The notes below the pieces were generated by a model, which saw only the letters and a program-made list of their open reading frames with translations, was not told where the DNA came from and made no database searches. 64,000 nt of DNA from Megalonaias nervosa (lineage: Eukaryota; Mollusca; Bivalvia; Unionida; Unionidae): the NCBI GenBank assembly GCA_016617855.1, contig JAECUM010001894.1, positions 62,001-126,000 on the forward strand. The letters are read 5' to 3'. Of the stretch, positions 23,246-34,142 are shown one piece after another. Made by a program: the position numbers and the translations under genes. How positions within the stretch are numbered: the first letter of the stretch is position 1; the number at the start of each line of letters is the position of its first letter.

Positions 23246-26059
23246 AATCAGTTCAAAACAGAGTAACATTAAGGTCATTACAAAGAAAAGTATGTGAAAA
23301 AAAAATCTTTTATGATATAATAGCTGAGTGAATATTTGCACATTTATAAATTTTGCACAGGTCAAAGGTCATAAGAATCATTTTATTAAATATCTGTTGA
23401 TAAAAGGGTTTATTAATCTGTAAATGATTTCAATATGACACAGAGATCACATTGGAATCTAAAACAAAAAGCTTATATGGACAGGTTATGGTAGATCATA
23501 AATCACCAATAATCTCACAAATATTCATTATCCAGTCAGACACAGAAATCAGAATGCTGTTACGTTATGTGTCCTATCTTTCCCCAAGTTCATACTGCTG
23601 ATTGATACACAGCAAGTGATGCCGCATCAATATCAGAATTATTATATTTCGAGCTGAGTATTGAATATTGATTTTACAAGAGCATTCGTTAAATTGTTTA
23701 GTGATAGTATTGCTGAGGACTTAATAAAAAATACAACTGATGATTTTTAAAGGTGTACGATTGCATGGATTTATTGGCTTTTGTTAGGATCCTTTTCAAG
23801 TTTTTATTTTTGACTTTTTCTCAGAAAGACTTTATACCATTTTATCATTAAATTAATCAGTTCTCTGTCCATAAAGCAGATGAGGCATTTGCTACAACAT
23901 AATGAATGATATAATCTTGTTATAATACGGGTAAGAATATATGTCTGGATATTGTTACAGCCAGGAAGACTGCTAGAAATGGATTCTAGAATTTGCCAAT
24001 TTTCGATCAGTTAATAAAGAAAACATGGAGTTATTTTATGCAATGATTGTTTTGTTGGAGGCAATTTGCTGCATACATGTGAACCTCCCACATAGGAGGG
24101 TTTTTTCTCAGAGTTTAGAGGTGTCTCCTGTCCCTCCCATCACTCAATGAAATCTGCAGAGTACACAAAATTATTGAAATTTTTCCATTGTTTTTCCACA
24201 TTTGGATTCTAATGTAGTTTATTTACAGTAATACTGCTTGTGGTCACATGACTATTAACTGACTTAAGGCCCAGCAAGACAGTGTAGCTGTTAATTGCAC
24301 TATTTGATCCTGTCGGCATGGTCAACTGGCTTCATTTGGAGTTTGTGGAGGCTGATCATGCTATATTTGAGTAGATGTAATTTCAAAAGGATTAAAGACG
24401 TTAAGTGATTTTGATTGGGTTACTAAAGAGCTCAATCAGCATAAAACAATAAACATTACTTTGATTCTCTCCGCAATGTATGTTCTGCTTTGGTACTTAA
24501 AGTTGTTGAGATGAATTAGAGTCCATACTATGTATGATCAAAAGTAATTTGGACAGGATTAAAGCTCTTGATTGATTGGTTGGATTCCTCATGAGCTCAA
24601 ATGCCAAAACACCAAAATACAAGCAAGTGAATTATCACATGAATGATGATGAATGGAAATGGGAATTTCACTGGTTGCAGTCAAGTTCAAAGGGTCATAA
24701 ATATGCATTCTACTCTTTCTGTAAAGTTGATTTTAATTGCAGCAATACCTAACCTGTAGCCATATTGCAGCAAGACTTTTGTGTGCCAAAAAAACACTGT
24801 TCATTTGATGTGAATACATCATCCCACAATGCAGAATTGTCAGTATGACACAATCCATCTAGCCTGTGGTGTGCCTAGAAAGGTAATCTTTTTCAATGAT
24901 GTCATGATGTATGGATATTTTGCTTAGAGTGTCACCAGAGAAAATTTACTACTACAGTTAATTCAAATCTCGGTGTTAAAATATTCATTCTATAATTTAG
25001 GTTCTGTGCCATTAATATTTTCTTCCAATTAGAATTCACTTTTTTAAAATAATTATTATAGGGCTAAATATAGTTAATTCAGGTGGTGAGGTATTTATAT
25101 CAGTTTTAGAAGAGAAGATACAGTTGTATATAAAGTTTCTAAATTCTCTTGATAAATGTAATACTTGTATGTCTTTGACAGAGGAGTACATCTTTATTTA
25201 CTGTTAAATTTAGGAGCTGTGATTCTGGTTAAATACCATATTTTTTGTGGCATCTCAGGGGCAATGGTGTTAGGTAACAGTGCTAGCTGAGGCAATGTGA
25301 AACAAAGATGTTGTTGTAGGGATAGGATGTGTGTTTATAAATATACTAAAAATCAATGATAACAGGTTTCCCTTAATACTCAGACATTGAAATTAGTTAA
25401 CAGTTGTTGGAAAATTTGAATCTCTTTTAGTAGATATAAAGCACTTAAAATTGCGTTGGGTAGTTACAGTTTAATTTGGAATTAATTAGCTCATAAGGAT
25501 AAAGTTTACAAGAAATTTCCTACTTAATATAATATTTTTTGGAAATTCTAGTATATATTATCAGTTGCAAATGTGTGTGTGTGGAGAGTGGATATATGGC
25601 TATAATTTGGGTTATATAATTTAGATTTTGTGTATATTGGTATGTAGACTAGAGTTAGATAAGGGGTCTACAACTAACACAATCAGACCATAAGTTTAGC
25701 TCTCGAAAAGGTCATCAGGGAATGCTCTCTCTGAAGTCCACTAGGATTGTTTATAAAGCAGGGGTCAAACATGGTGCAAGGAGTTATATCACATGACTAT
25801 TCCAAACACTAACAACCCAAAAAAGCACATTATATATTCAAAACATTAATTGGAGAGGGATAATTAGGCACGAGGTAAAAGCTGGAAGATGGAGCAAATC
25901 AAAGGAGGGAGAAAGGAGAAAATCAGAGGAGGAAGAAAGGAGAGCACAGAAAACAGGAAAGGTACCATAACCACTGAAAGTTGATGACCAAAGCAACAAC
26001 CAAATCAAACCACCAAAACACCAAGGGCGATAAAAGGCATCAGCTTTCAAATAAAAGAA
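23246..26059. other. AT-rich stretch, no gene seen
   Basis: Almost 3 kb with only short random frames. A purine-rich stretch at 25850-25960 leads into the repeats that follow. No exon-like block identified. Confidence 0.4.
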
Positions 26060-26084
26060 AGAAAACCCTTTCCTTCCCGCTCCC

Positions 26085-26690
26085 CTTTCTGATGGGCCAA
26101 AAACAGGTGCTAGGGAAAACATACTAGTAAACACCTGGTGGAATCCTTTGCTCAACAAGCCCGTTTTGTTCACAGATTCTCCACTACAAGCCTGACCCCC
26201 TCACTGGACAAGCGAGCGCCCCCTTCTTCTTTTCTTTTCGGACAAGTGAAAGGTTTCCGGACAAGCGAAAGGTAGCTGACTTGAGAGACAATTTCACCTC
26301 GTAAGAAGGTATTATTGTCTGACAAACTTGAGCAACTACTGGCAATATTTTTAAAATTTTTTTTTCCTTTCTTGGACAAGCAAAGGCCTACTAAGGACCC
26401 AAAACGGGTGCTAGGGAAACAAACTAGCAAACACCTGGGTGGAATCCTTCAAACAACAAGGCTGTGTTGTCAAAAGATTTTCCACTACAAAGTCCTTTTG
26501 CCCTTTCCGGACAAGCAAAGGCTTTTTTCGGACAAGCGAAGGCCTACTACGGACCCAAAACAGGTGCTAGGGAAAACAAACTAGCAAACACCTGAGTGGA
26601 ATCCTCCAAACAACAAGCCTGTGTTGTCAGAAGATTTTCCACTACAAAGTCCTTTTGCTCTTTTCCGGACAAGCAAAGGCCCATATATAT
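26085..26690. repeat. tandem repeat of about 155 bp, 3 copies plus partials
   Basis: Copies starting near 26090, 26386 and 26542 share 'aggtgctagggaaa', 'actagcaaacacctg', 'ggaatcct', 'aacaagcctgtgttgt', 'gattttccactacaa' and a 'ttccggacaagc(a/g)aaggc' linker that is itself duplicated. It gives frames of 86-111 codons on both strands (for example PDKQRL and KRVLGK repeats) that I regard as by-products. The AT/T-rich run at 26685-26720 closes the array. Confidence 0.8.
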
Positions 26691-26699
26691 ATATATTTT

Positions 26700-27055
26700 T
26701 TTTTAATATTTTTTTTTCTCTCTCTCTACTCTGTGAGGTACTTCCTCTGGATATTGAAGACCTCTTTTGATAAAAGCTCTATCCACACAAAATCAAACAA
26801 GATCCTTTGGCTCCACCATCAAAATTAACACCTATCCTTAGTAATGCGTAACACTGACAATCACGGGAAGGCTTACACCCAGCTGATTGGTCCTATTTAG
26901 AATGAAAAAGTACACTCTGTACCCAAAATCCCAACTACTATAGTTAAAAGTAATGAAATTCTAAGACTCATACATTATGACAATTGCACAGGTGACTTAC
27001 ACACTATCGGTGATAGGGTTATCCACTAGTACAACTGGACTAAATTTGACCAAGC
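26700..27055. other. spacer, no gene seen
   Basis: Moderately AC-rich sequence between the 155-bp array and the H4 pseudogene; nothing recognised. Confidence 0.4.
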
Positions 27056-27220
27056 AAGTGTGGCCTGGTGTTTCAATGCGTAAATTAATTGGACGGTCCC
27101 GGGTGCACTTTGCCCCTCCTCTGTGTGCGGGGCAGCTGTTTGTGAGTGTGTGGTGGTGCCCTGTGTGTTGTCTCGTGGCACCCTCCTGGGTCCCTCTCCG
27201 CCTTTTCCTCGACCGGACAT
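27056..27220 (-). pseudogene. histone H4 pseudogene, internally deleted
   Basis: The minus strand from the ATG at 27220 reads MSGRGKGG, exactly the start of histone H4. A gap of about nine codons follows, then VPRDNTQGTT matches H4 VLRDNIQGIT, then a degraded segment with EEGQSAPGTVQLIY matches the RRGGVKRISGLIY region. The frame then jumps to YALKHQATL, matching YALKRQGRTL near the H4 C-terminus. The 5' deletion (about 9 codons) and the central one (about 35 codons, joined at a shared TTTAC-like sequence) leave about 55 of 103 codons. The middle also looks substituted at nearly every position. H4 is among the most conserved proteins known, so this cannot be functional. No polyA tail or histone 3' stem-loop is visible, so a processed origin is not proven. 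Confidence 0.72.
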
Positions 27221-28040
27221 ATAAACAAGAAGTGCGACCATCGCACATAAACGTGGGATTGTAATGGCACAATTCCTACAATCCTGACCAATTAAAAATC
27301 TCGACTATTGAGAATTAACCAGTTGTGAAAGCTCTTAGTTAGCATATGTGACTTAAATCCTTTGTGCATGCTTGCTTGGTGCAAGGAGTCAGTATAAGAT
27401 CAGGAGGCAGTAGGTTACATGAAATGTGGAAAAGAAAAAAAAAACTCACTTGTGACTAATTCCCCTTAGCAAACTGTTACATCAGAATAGGTGCTACAAC
27501 ATAATGATGAATTATACAACATGGGTACAAGTAAGTCCTTTTGTTAAGGAATAACAGCAGAACCTGACTACCATTAAAGGGCAGTGGGAGGATTGTGTAT
27601 TCCTCTCTATCAAAAAGATTAACTTAAGTTCAGTGAAATCTTCTTGTTATTGTTAATGCATATAGCCCCTACTCACCACGACAAACAAGTATGGAAAATG
27701 GTGCTGAGTGCTGCTATGTTGCTTCCCTGATGGATATACTAATTAATCTTCAACCGGTCTCTTGCTCAGAGTGTTCTAGTTGATGATCCATTATCTGTTC
27801 TTGTTGACTCCAATGAGTTCAAGGTAGGAACAACTCAAATGCTGCTTCCTATAGTGCCTCCTTTGATACAGCAGTAAATTAAAATCTACTACCTGCCACC
27901 TGTGGTCTGGTGCCCAAAACCATCTGGTGCACAGCCCATGAAGATCCTTTCCTTATTTGGAAAGATATCCAGGACTTGACCACAGCCAGATCTCCTACTT
28001 CTTCTGCATTCCCCAGCTATTGAGGAAATATTTAGGTTCT
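27221..28040. other. possible upstream part of the DIRS-like remnant
   Basis: From about 27540 the sequence is less AT-rich and has short open stretches on plus. It lies directly upstream of the reverse transcriptase remnant and may be its first region, but no motif supports that. Confidence 0.25.
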
Positions 28041-28044
28041 CAAC

Positions 28045-28281
28045 AGACTTTGCTTGATAGCAGAGTGTAGTCTGTTCCTTACTTGCTTGATAGCAGAGTG
28101 TAGTCTGTTCCTTACTTGCTTGATAGCAGAGTGTAGTCTGTTCCTTACTTGCTTGATAGCAGAGTGTAGTCTGTTCCTTACTTGCTTGATAACACAGAGT
28201 GTAGTCTGTTCCTTACTTGCTTGATAACAGAGTGTAGTCTGTTCCTTACTTGCTTGATAGCAGAGTGTAGTCTGTTCCTTA
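28045..28281. repeat. 33-bp minisatellite, about 7 units
   Basis: Units of 'cttgcttgatagcagagtgt' plus 'agtctgttcctta' are nearly identical. One unit has a 3-base insertion ('aacacagag') and another an A for G. Since 33 is a multiple of three, the plus strand reads an 11-residue repeat (CLIAECSLFLT). Confidence 0.95.
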
Positions 28282-28309
28282 CTCTACCTTGAGACCTATG
28301 GTCTCTCCT

Positions 28310-29204
28310 CTAGTTACTGGGTACATTCCCAAAAGTGCAAGTGTGTCTCAAGTGGGTATTACAACTAGAGCCTGAGAATGCCTTCCCATCAAAACAATTG
28401 AAGCCATTGAGAGGAAGATCTAGCTTCACATCACCATATCTTCTCATGCTGAAATCTTCAGCAACTTCATTTAATACGCTGATGGAAGCTGCTCTGAATC
28501 CAGCCACGTTACAATGCATGCTGGATGCTATGGCCTTATCAGCAGAACTTATCTTGTGCTGTACTCCTCAAAGGTCTTACTTAACCACAGCAAAGACTGT
28601 CAAAGGGCTGCTAAATGTTGGAATCAGTGAGTCTGTTTAGAGGACTCATTCCCACAGTGGCTTCACTATGTTTGTAAGATCATCAACATAGGTCCTTCAC
28701 ACCTGCTCCTAGCCCATCGCAATTGACTAGAAGGTGTAATAATGTGAATCCTCTTCAGGGGCCACCTGCCCTGCTGAATTCTTCAAACTGTTGCAGCCCC
28801 AGTCCAATGCACAACCTCAAATAAGAGGAGAACTCCTCCTCATCACTCATGTCCTCAGCATGGAAGTCACTGCAAAGCCTCTTAGAGGAAGTTCTCCAGT
28901 AACCCACCTTCCTTTCCCAAGGAATGGGGGGAGGGAGGGAGAGCCCTAGCGAGTGACACCCTCTCTTGCTCTGCATTCCTATCCCAAATGTCCCTGTACG
29001 TGCTCATCTAGATCTCATTTTGGAGATGACAGGTGGGTCCATTTTATTGTGAATGAGGGATACCAACTTTAGTTTCGGGAACAGCCCCCACTATCAAGGA
29101 TTCTCATGTTCTTTCACCAGTTCAAACTGGTGAAATTAAGGGAAGAGGTGCACACCCTTTTTGCAGAAAGGGACTTGAAAGGATCCTGAATAATCACTCT
29201 CCTA
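28310..29204 (+). other. decayed sequence probably belonging to the DIRS-like element
   Basis: A 101-codon plus frame at 28335-28640 contains LNPATLQCMLDAMALSAELI, and continuing sequence to 29200 is interrupted by stops. Position upstream of the reverse transcriptase and similar base composition suggest the preceding part of the same element (gag-like or pre-RT). This is an inference from location only. Confidence 0.3.
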
Positions 29205-29500
29205 CATTCTACTCCTGAATCTTACTAGTTGCCAAGACAAGTGGGAAATTTCATTTCATCAAACTCTTTCCTTTAAACTGATTTCTTGTGGAGGACATTT
29301 CAAGATGGAGATCACTTCCTTAATCCAGAATGTGATGCATCTGTCAGATTGTGCAGTCTCTATTGATCTTCTGGATACCTATTTGCACATCCAGATTTTC
29401 CTCCAACCAGAAGTCTTTTTATTTCAATTCTGGGTTCTGCTGTTTGGAATCTCTTTGACACTCAGAGCCTTCACCTGAGTTATGGGATTAATAGCGGCAT
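29205..29500 (+). pseudogene. DIRS-type reverse transcriptase remnant
   Basis: With frame changes the plus strand reads a KTSGKF segment after LV (29225-29255), then FKMEITSLIQ (29300-29330), then AVSIDLLDTYLHIQI (29353-29397) and LLFGISLTLRAFT (29440-29475). The order KxSGxxR, HFKME, SxDLxDAYxHIPI, LPFGLSLAPRxFT is the signature of tyrosine-recombinase (DIRS/Ngaro) and related reverse transcriptases. The first catalytic aspartate (DLLD) is kept. Homology fades at about 29525, before the YLDD-type second catalytic motif. In-frame stops and at least one frameshift make it inactive. No tyrosine recombinase was found downstream. Confidence 0.7.
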
Positions 29501-29569
29501 ATATCCAATTACTGTGTTGGGATGTCCTATTTTGTTATGTAGCGCAGGGTCTCCCATTTGTTATGTGGC

Positions 29570-29735
29570 ACTTTTGTTTGGTTATCGTTATCTAGGAGAT
29601 GATCAACCATGGTGTTATTGCCTGGATCAATTAAATAATAACATAAAACATGAAATTAATGCATGGAATAAAGGAGATCTGAGCAGAGATACAGAATTGA
29701 ACAACACAAGCCCATGTATAATTTAATCAATTATA
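29570..29735 (+). repeat. dispersed repeat shared with 44425-44550
   Basis: 'ggttatcgttatctaggaga' with 'tgatcaaccatggtgttattgcc' resembles 'gcaatcgttaactaggggat' with 'gatctcccacagtgttattgcc' at 44429-44475. AT-rich sequence with 'gagca' and 'aacaac' elements follows in both. Probably two copies of one unclassified element end. Confidence 0.4.
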
Positions 29736-29831
29736 GAAACAAGACAAAATTGAACATGACATTTGAATGGTACACTTTCTCTTAGAAATAGAATTAAAGA
29801 GTTTAACTAACTGGATTAAGTATTTTTAATT

Positions 29832-29899
29832 TCAGAGACCTGCCTTCCACTCTCTTACACCCATTTCAGAGACCTGCCTTCCACTCTCTTACACCCACA
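29832..29899. repeat. 34-bp tandem duplication
   Basis: 'ttcagagacctgccttccac' plus 'tctcttacaccca' occurs twice in a row without mismatch, implying a recent duplication. Confidence 0.9.
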
Positions 29900-30960
29900 T
29901 GGAATCTTTCTGTGTTTTATGGCCTTTAAACAAAACCACAAATGAACTACTACTCTCTTTTGCCCAGATGGAATCTTGTATTTTATGTCCTCCAAACAAA
30001 ACACCTTATGAACCATGGTCCTTTCAGGACTTCACAGTGTAGTCTTTGTGTGAAACTTCCTGTAAGGACATCACACTCAAGACGGTATTCATTTAATTGA
30101 AATCTCTCCTTCTCAAAAATCCTCGTGACTTAATTTGACCAAATATAACAGCATCACTGCATAGAGGGTTTTCCAAGATTTTATAACTGATGCTGATCTG
30201 ATATCAAATTCAGTGACCATTACCACAGTGACCATTACCACAGAAAGAACAGCCTTTAAACAACTTCATCACAAAACCCACTCTCCAGAATTTGACCAAA
30301 TTTCAGAGAGGACTTTGAATTTTGTACAAGTGATGCCAGTCCACCACAAAAGAAAAAAAATGTTTACACAACTTTATGCAAAATAAATTTTCATTAGAAC
30401 TTGTGTAACTTTGACATGAAGTATTCTGTATTGAACACGTGTTGCTAATGTGCCATCAAATATGGATGAATACAGAAGGATGAGAAAAACATTCAAATAG
30501 TTGTTTTCTATGTGTGGAATCAGCAGCAGCAGCATTGTAAACTATATGGAACCATCCTTCTGACCTAGATTTTTGGCCATCTGCTCTTGCATTTGGCCGA
30601 CATCAACCAGGTGAGTAATCTTTTTTTGACAGACAGTTGCCTCAGGAATGTTGCTATTTATATCTCGACACATATGGATCGATTGAACTGTACTAATATT
30701 GAGCATTACTTTCAACATGTTACTCGATTAGTGTTTTTATCATTCTGAATTGGAAACAGATTGAGGTGGGGAGGTAGGGAGCTATTATCTAAAATCTATA
30801 AATTATAGCCAATCAGAATCTTTTGATGCTGTCATTGTGCTGAATCTGATGACATCACATGGTAATATATATATAATTATACCCTTATCAGATTATTACA
30901 TTATAATTAGCATCAATTGCAATTTATGGATAGGTGTTCCAGATTTGGATCCATTTGACT
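29900..30960. other. AT-rich stretch, no gene seen
   Basis: Nothing recognisable; a short direct repeat of 'cagtgaccattaccaca' lies at 30211-30242. Confidence 0.4.
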
Positions 30961-30979
30961 ATAATAATAATAATAATAA
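30961..30979. repeat. (AAT)n tail of LINE
   Basis: Six AAT units abut the 3' end of the minus-strand LINE copy. Read on minus this is a (TTA)n tail, a common terminus of CR1/L2-like elements. Confidence 0.8.
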
Positions 30980-31309
30980 AGACTTTATTTAAAGAGGGTA
31001 ACTCAATTAGCTAAGAGCTAATCTACCTTGAGGCCCTCATACAACGGAATTTATTTATTTTAGCTGCATCTCTGAAGCCACTGGATATAATGAGTTTGGA
31101 AGAAGGAAAATAGAGTGGGCATTTCTAATCTCAACTGGAATACTATTCCAGAGCAAAGTTCCAGAGTATTGGAAACTTTTTTTAAATAATTCCTTATTTG
31201 GTTTGGGAATTTTATACTGTTTGGTAGACATGGATTGCAAGTGGGGAGTATTACCAGGTACTGGCCACATGTCTTCGCGTTTTGTATAATTGTGTATGAC
31301 TGGCCACAT
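30980..31309 (-). pseudogene. 5'-truncated LINE: reverse transcriptase C-terminus and 3' UTR
   Basis: An 84-codon minus frame (31309-31055) ends with NKELFKKSFQYSGTLLWNSI followed by PVEIRNAHSI. This matches the usual C-terminal 'F..SF.Y.G..LWNSLP..IR.A.S...F' of CR1/L2/jockey-like reverse transcriptases. Beyond the stop lies a 3' UTR with 'gagggcctcaaggtag' (minus) and an AATAAA-like end, then (TTA)n. A second copy of the same terminus is at 13596-13771. Everything upstream of the last 80 codons is missing, the usual result of incomplete reverse transcription. Confidence 0.75.
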
Positions 31310-31340
31310 GTCTTCCCATTTTGTATAATTTTGTATGATT
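31261..31340. repeat. 39-bp tandem duplication
   Basis: 'ggccacatgtcttc' plus 'gcgttttgtataattgtgta' is followed by a near-identical second copy. It overlaps the start of the LINE fragment. Confidence 0.8.
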
Positions 31341-31411
31341 ACAAAATAGTTTACAGAGGAAACAGCTGTACTTAAAATTCAAGGGGATGACTCTATTAGA
31401 CAATATTTTCT

Positions 31412-31547
31412 TTCCCTACATTAATACTGGATATATTTCACCATGTGGTACCAAAAATAGGATCTTTTAATGAGCAGTGAAGCCTCAAGTTAAAATATAT
31501 AGTTTTGGTACCACAAGATGAAATATATCCAGTATAAATGTAGGAAA
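31412..31547. repeat. long inverted repeat (hairpin element)
   Basis: The left arm 31412-31456 ('ttccctacattaatactgga' ... 'tgtggtaccaaaa') and the right arm 31503-31547 are reverse complements over about 45 bases with about 4 mismatches, around a 46-base centre. This could be a small fold-back MITE, or a precursor-like hairpin if transcribed. Nothing shows transcription. Confidence 0.85.
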
Positions 31548-31718
31548 AGAAAATTTTGATTATACTGTATACCAAATTTGCCTCAGAACTGAAGTTTAGA
31601 AGAGTAAACACACTCTTTGGCACAGCACAGTAACCCCCTTTTTGTCAATTCACCTCACTTTCATGGCTTGATCAGATTAGTATACTTTACCTTTAGACAA
31701 TGGTAAGATTGGGTTGAC

Positions 31719-31880
31719 CTAATCTGTTGTAGTAATTACATTTTTGTCATTTTGTAAATTATTGAACCCTATCTGAAAAACAATGCAAGTCCTTTTCAGC
31801 TAATCTGTTGTAGTAATTACATTTTTGTCAGTTTGTAAATTATTGAACCCTATCTGAAAAACAATGCAAGTCCTTTTCAG
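31719..31880. repeat. 81-bp tandem duplication
   Basis: Two copies beginning 'ctaatctgttgtagtaatta' lie back to back, differing at a single base. A very recent duplication. Confidence 0.95.
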
Positions 31881-33150
31881 CAATGCATCATAGTAAGCTT
31901 GCTGTTGTTGTCAAGGAAGCAAGGGGAGATAACTTCAGAGATAAATAAGTTATTTGATCAGATTACTTTTTCAAAGATTAACTTCCATACTGGTTATCTG
32001 AAACATAAGGCAGTTCCATTTATTTGTTCTAGTCCACAAAATGCAAATTTTTATTGTTGCAGGTACAACTTTTGCAAGCACACACAATCAAGCATCGCAT
32101 GGCATGATGGAAAGTCCTATATTTTCACATGTGAAAGTATCAGAATATATTTTTCACAAAAATGTAGGAATGGAAAAAATATGAAGTCATTACGTCTCTA
32201 CATTTCACACTTAAGTATGTGATAAATAAAATATATAGTATTTCAGTGGGAAAATTGTATTAGCAGAGAGAAGTAGGTTGTATTTATTTGAAGTGGGTAC
32301 CACAAAAAAGTTTGTATACTGCTGTATGCCATGGTATTTCTGAACATACTGACATGATATATACCATGGTATTAAGATTTAACATTCTGGTGAAGGGGCA
32401 TGACAATATTTTGTTTAAAAAATTCCATCTGTCAAAAGGTGGAAAAAAATATATCACTCTCATTTTTAACTGTTTACAGCAGACTTACAAAATATTATAT
32501 TACAAAATATTGTATTCATTAAGGAATTTTTTAAAAAAATTGATGAAATAAAATATCATTTCAAAAATGATTAGTACATACCTTGTGCTAGATACATTTG
32601 GTATCTGTATGTTAATTCTTTACGATTTGTACGATTTGTGATCTAAAAACTGATGAAAGGTGATTAAGTTTGCACAATAGCTGATACCCTGTAAGGACAT
32701 TGTGCTGACATTAGAGAGCTTGTTGATAAAAGTAGGAAGTGTTGACATTGATGTCTACAATTTACTTGTTACATAGTGGCAGGAAAACTTTGGGATGCCG
32801 AAATGGGCAAGAAATTATTAGAGGGCCATTGAAAAAGAACACACACTCAACAAACAAAAAATGCTTATTGGACTTGAGAATAAAGTAAAATTCAAATTGA
32901 AAATTACTGGTCTCCTGAAAATCTCAAGATGCTTCACATTCTTACAATGGAATACCAGTACTTAACACATTAACACATGCTAGTAAATAACTAAAAATTT
33001 ACATTTTCTTTTATCCAGAATTTTTCCTGAAGTACCTTTCGCAACATTCCATTTTGCCATCAAATTGCCACATGTCAAACATGTTATTAAAGGATTTTAA
33101 ATATAATTATATTTGTAATACTGAAAATTAATTTGTGACAAATAAAATGT
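31881..33150. other. AT-rich stretch, no gene seen
   Basis: Two AT-rich plus frames (31899-32222 and 32288-32551, 107 and 87 codons) are present but have no domain, signal or conserved pattern I recognise. Their lysine/isoleucine bias is what AT-rich DNA gives by chance. Confidence 0.4.
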
Positions 33151-33155
33151 TTTGT

Positions 33156-33228
33156 AATAATAATAATAATTATAATAATACCAGGTAATAATAATAATAA
33201 TAATAATAATAAAAATCATAATAATTTT
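33156..33228. repeat. (AAT)n microsatellite, interrupted
   Basis: Two blocks of AAT units are separated by 'taccaggtaataat'. Confidence 0.9.
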
Positions 33229-33399
33229 TTGAATTATTTTATCATGGAAAATGAAAACCTGCTGCTAACATCATTCATTTACTGAAGTACCAGTATAGTA
33301 GTTAAGTACTGTGGCACATACTACCCAAAAAAACACCATGGTAAACCAGTATACCAGTAATACTGCACACCTTTAGTATTTATATTACATTGAATTGTT

Positions 33400-33870
33400 T
33401 GTCTGTCTTAGGATTTCATCCATCTGTGACACTTTTCATGAAAAGAAGAAATGATAGGAGCCTGTACTGTTTCACTGGGAATGGTGTTGCACACCAGTGG
33501 ACCAGTATATTCAAAGCTCTTTTTGAACAGTTCCTTCTTTGACTTGCGTAGAATGTAATTTTATGACTTTATATTTGAAGTACCATTGGAAGGCAGGTTT
33601 TTCTGGACACTTGACGATTAAATTTGGGCTTAAAAATGGATACACTTTCATGTATTGGTAGAATTTATTAATTACATCCTTAATTACCTGTAAATTTTTC
33701 TTTAACAAAAAGACATGCTTTCTTTTGGAGTCTGAAAATTGTGGTGTATTTGAATCAGAGTTATTAACTCGAAATGAAGTTACAGTAGTTTTAATGCATT
33801 GTATGGTGAAATGAAGGTTTTATCGAAGATGACCCTATACTGAAATAGAATGAGAAGTTTTAAAGAGGTT
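33400..33870 (-). pseudogene. decayed LINE 3' portion
   Basis: Minus-strand reading near 33550-33410 gives KKELFKKSFEYTGPLVCNTI followed by PSETVQAPIISSFHEK. This resembles the C-terminus at 31150 (ELFKKSFQYSGTLLWNSIP), with C for W at the usual LWN position. A 65-codon frame (33708-33511) lies just upstream in another frame. The (AAT)n tract at 33156-33228 lies beyond its 3' end and may be its tail. A related but older copy than 30980-31309. Confidence 0.5.
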
Positions 33871-34119
33871 CTTTCTCTTGCTAGGGGACAGTATTTAATT
33901 ATCCCTATCCTTTCTGATTCAGTTTGTGGCCTCATCTTGATTCTGTTTCCTTTGTTTTAATACAATATGCATCATCAGAATTTGTATTCCATTAAATCTG
34001 AGGTGTGCTATTTTTTATTCATGGCAGGAGTTCTGGTACCATTTCTTTCTTTCTAATTGTGTGTTTAGTGTTTGAACATCTTTCATAGTATCATCAGCTG
34101 GTTCTTTGATTGTTATCAC

Positions 34120-34142
34120 ACACACACACACACACACACACA
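34120..34142. repeat. (CA)n microsatellite
   Basis: Eleven CA units. No SINE body lies next to it. Confidence 0.9.

Noticed and set aside
25838..26430. Two adjoining minus frames (111 and 86 codons) resembling an operon or two exons
   Set aside because: They read through the 155-bp tandem array and its purine-rich flank; no domain, and plus frames are equally open.
27056..27220. Functional histone H4 gene
   Set aside because: About half the codons are missing and most of the rest are substituted in a protein that tolerates almost no change.
31899..32551. Two consecutive plus frames (107 and 87 codons) as possible exons
   Set aside because: AT-driven composition, no splice-site pairing that joins them, no recognised family.
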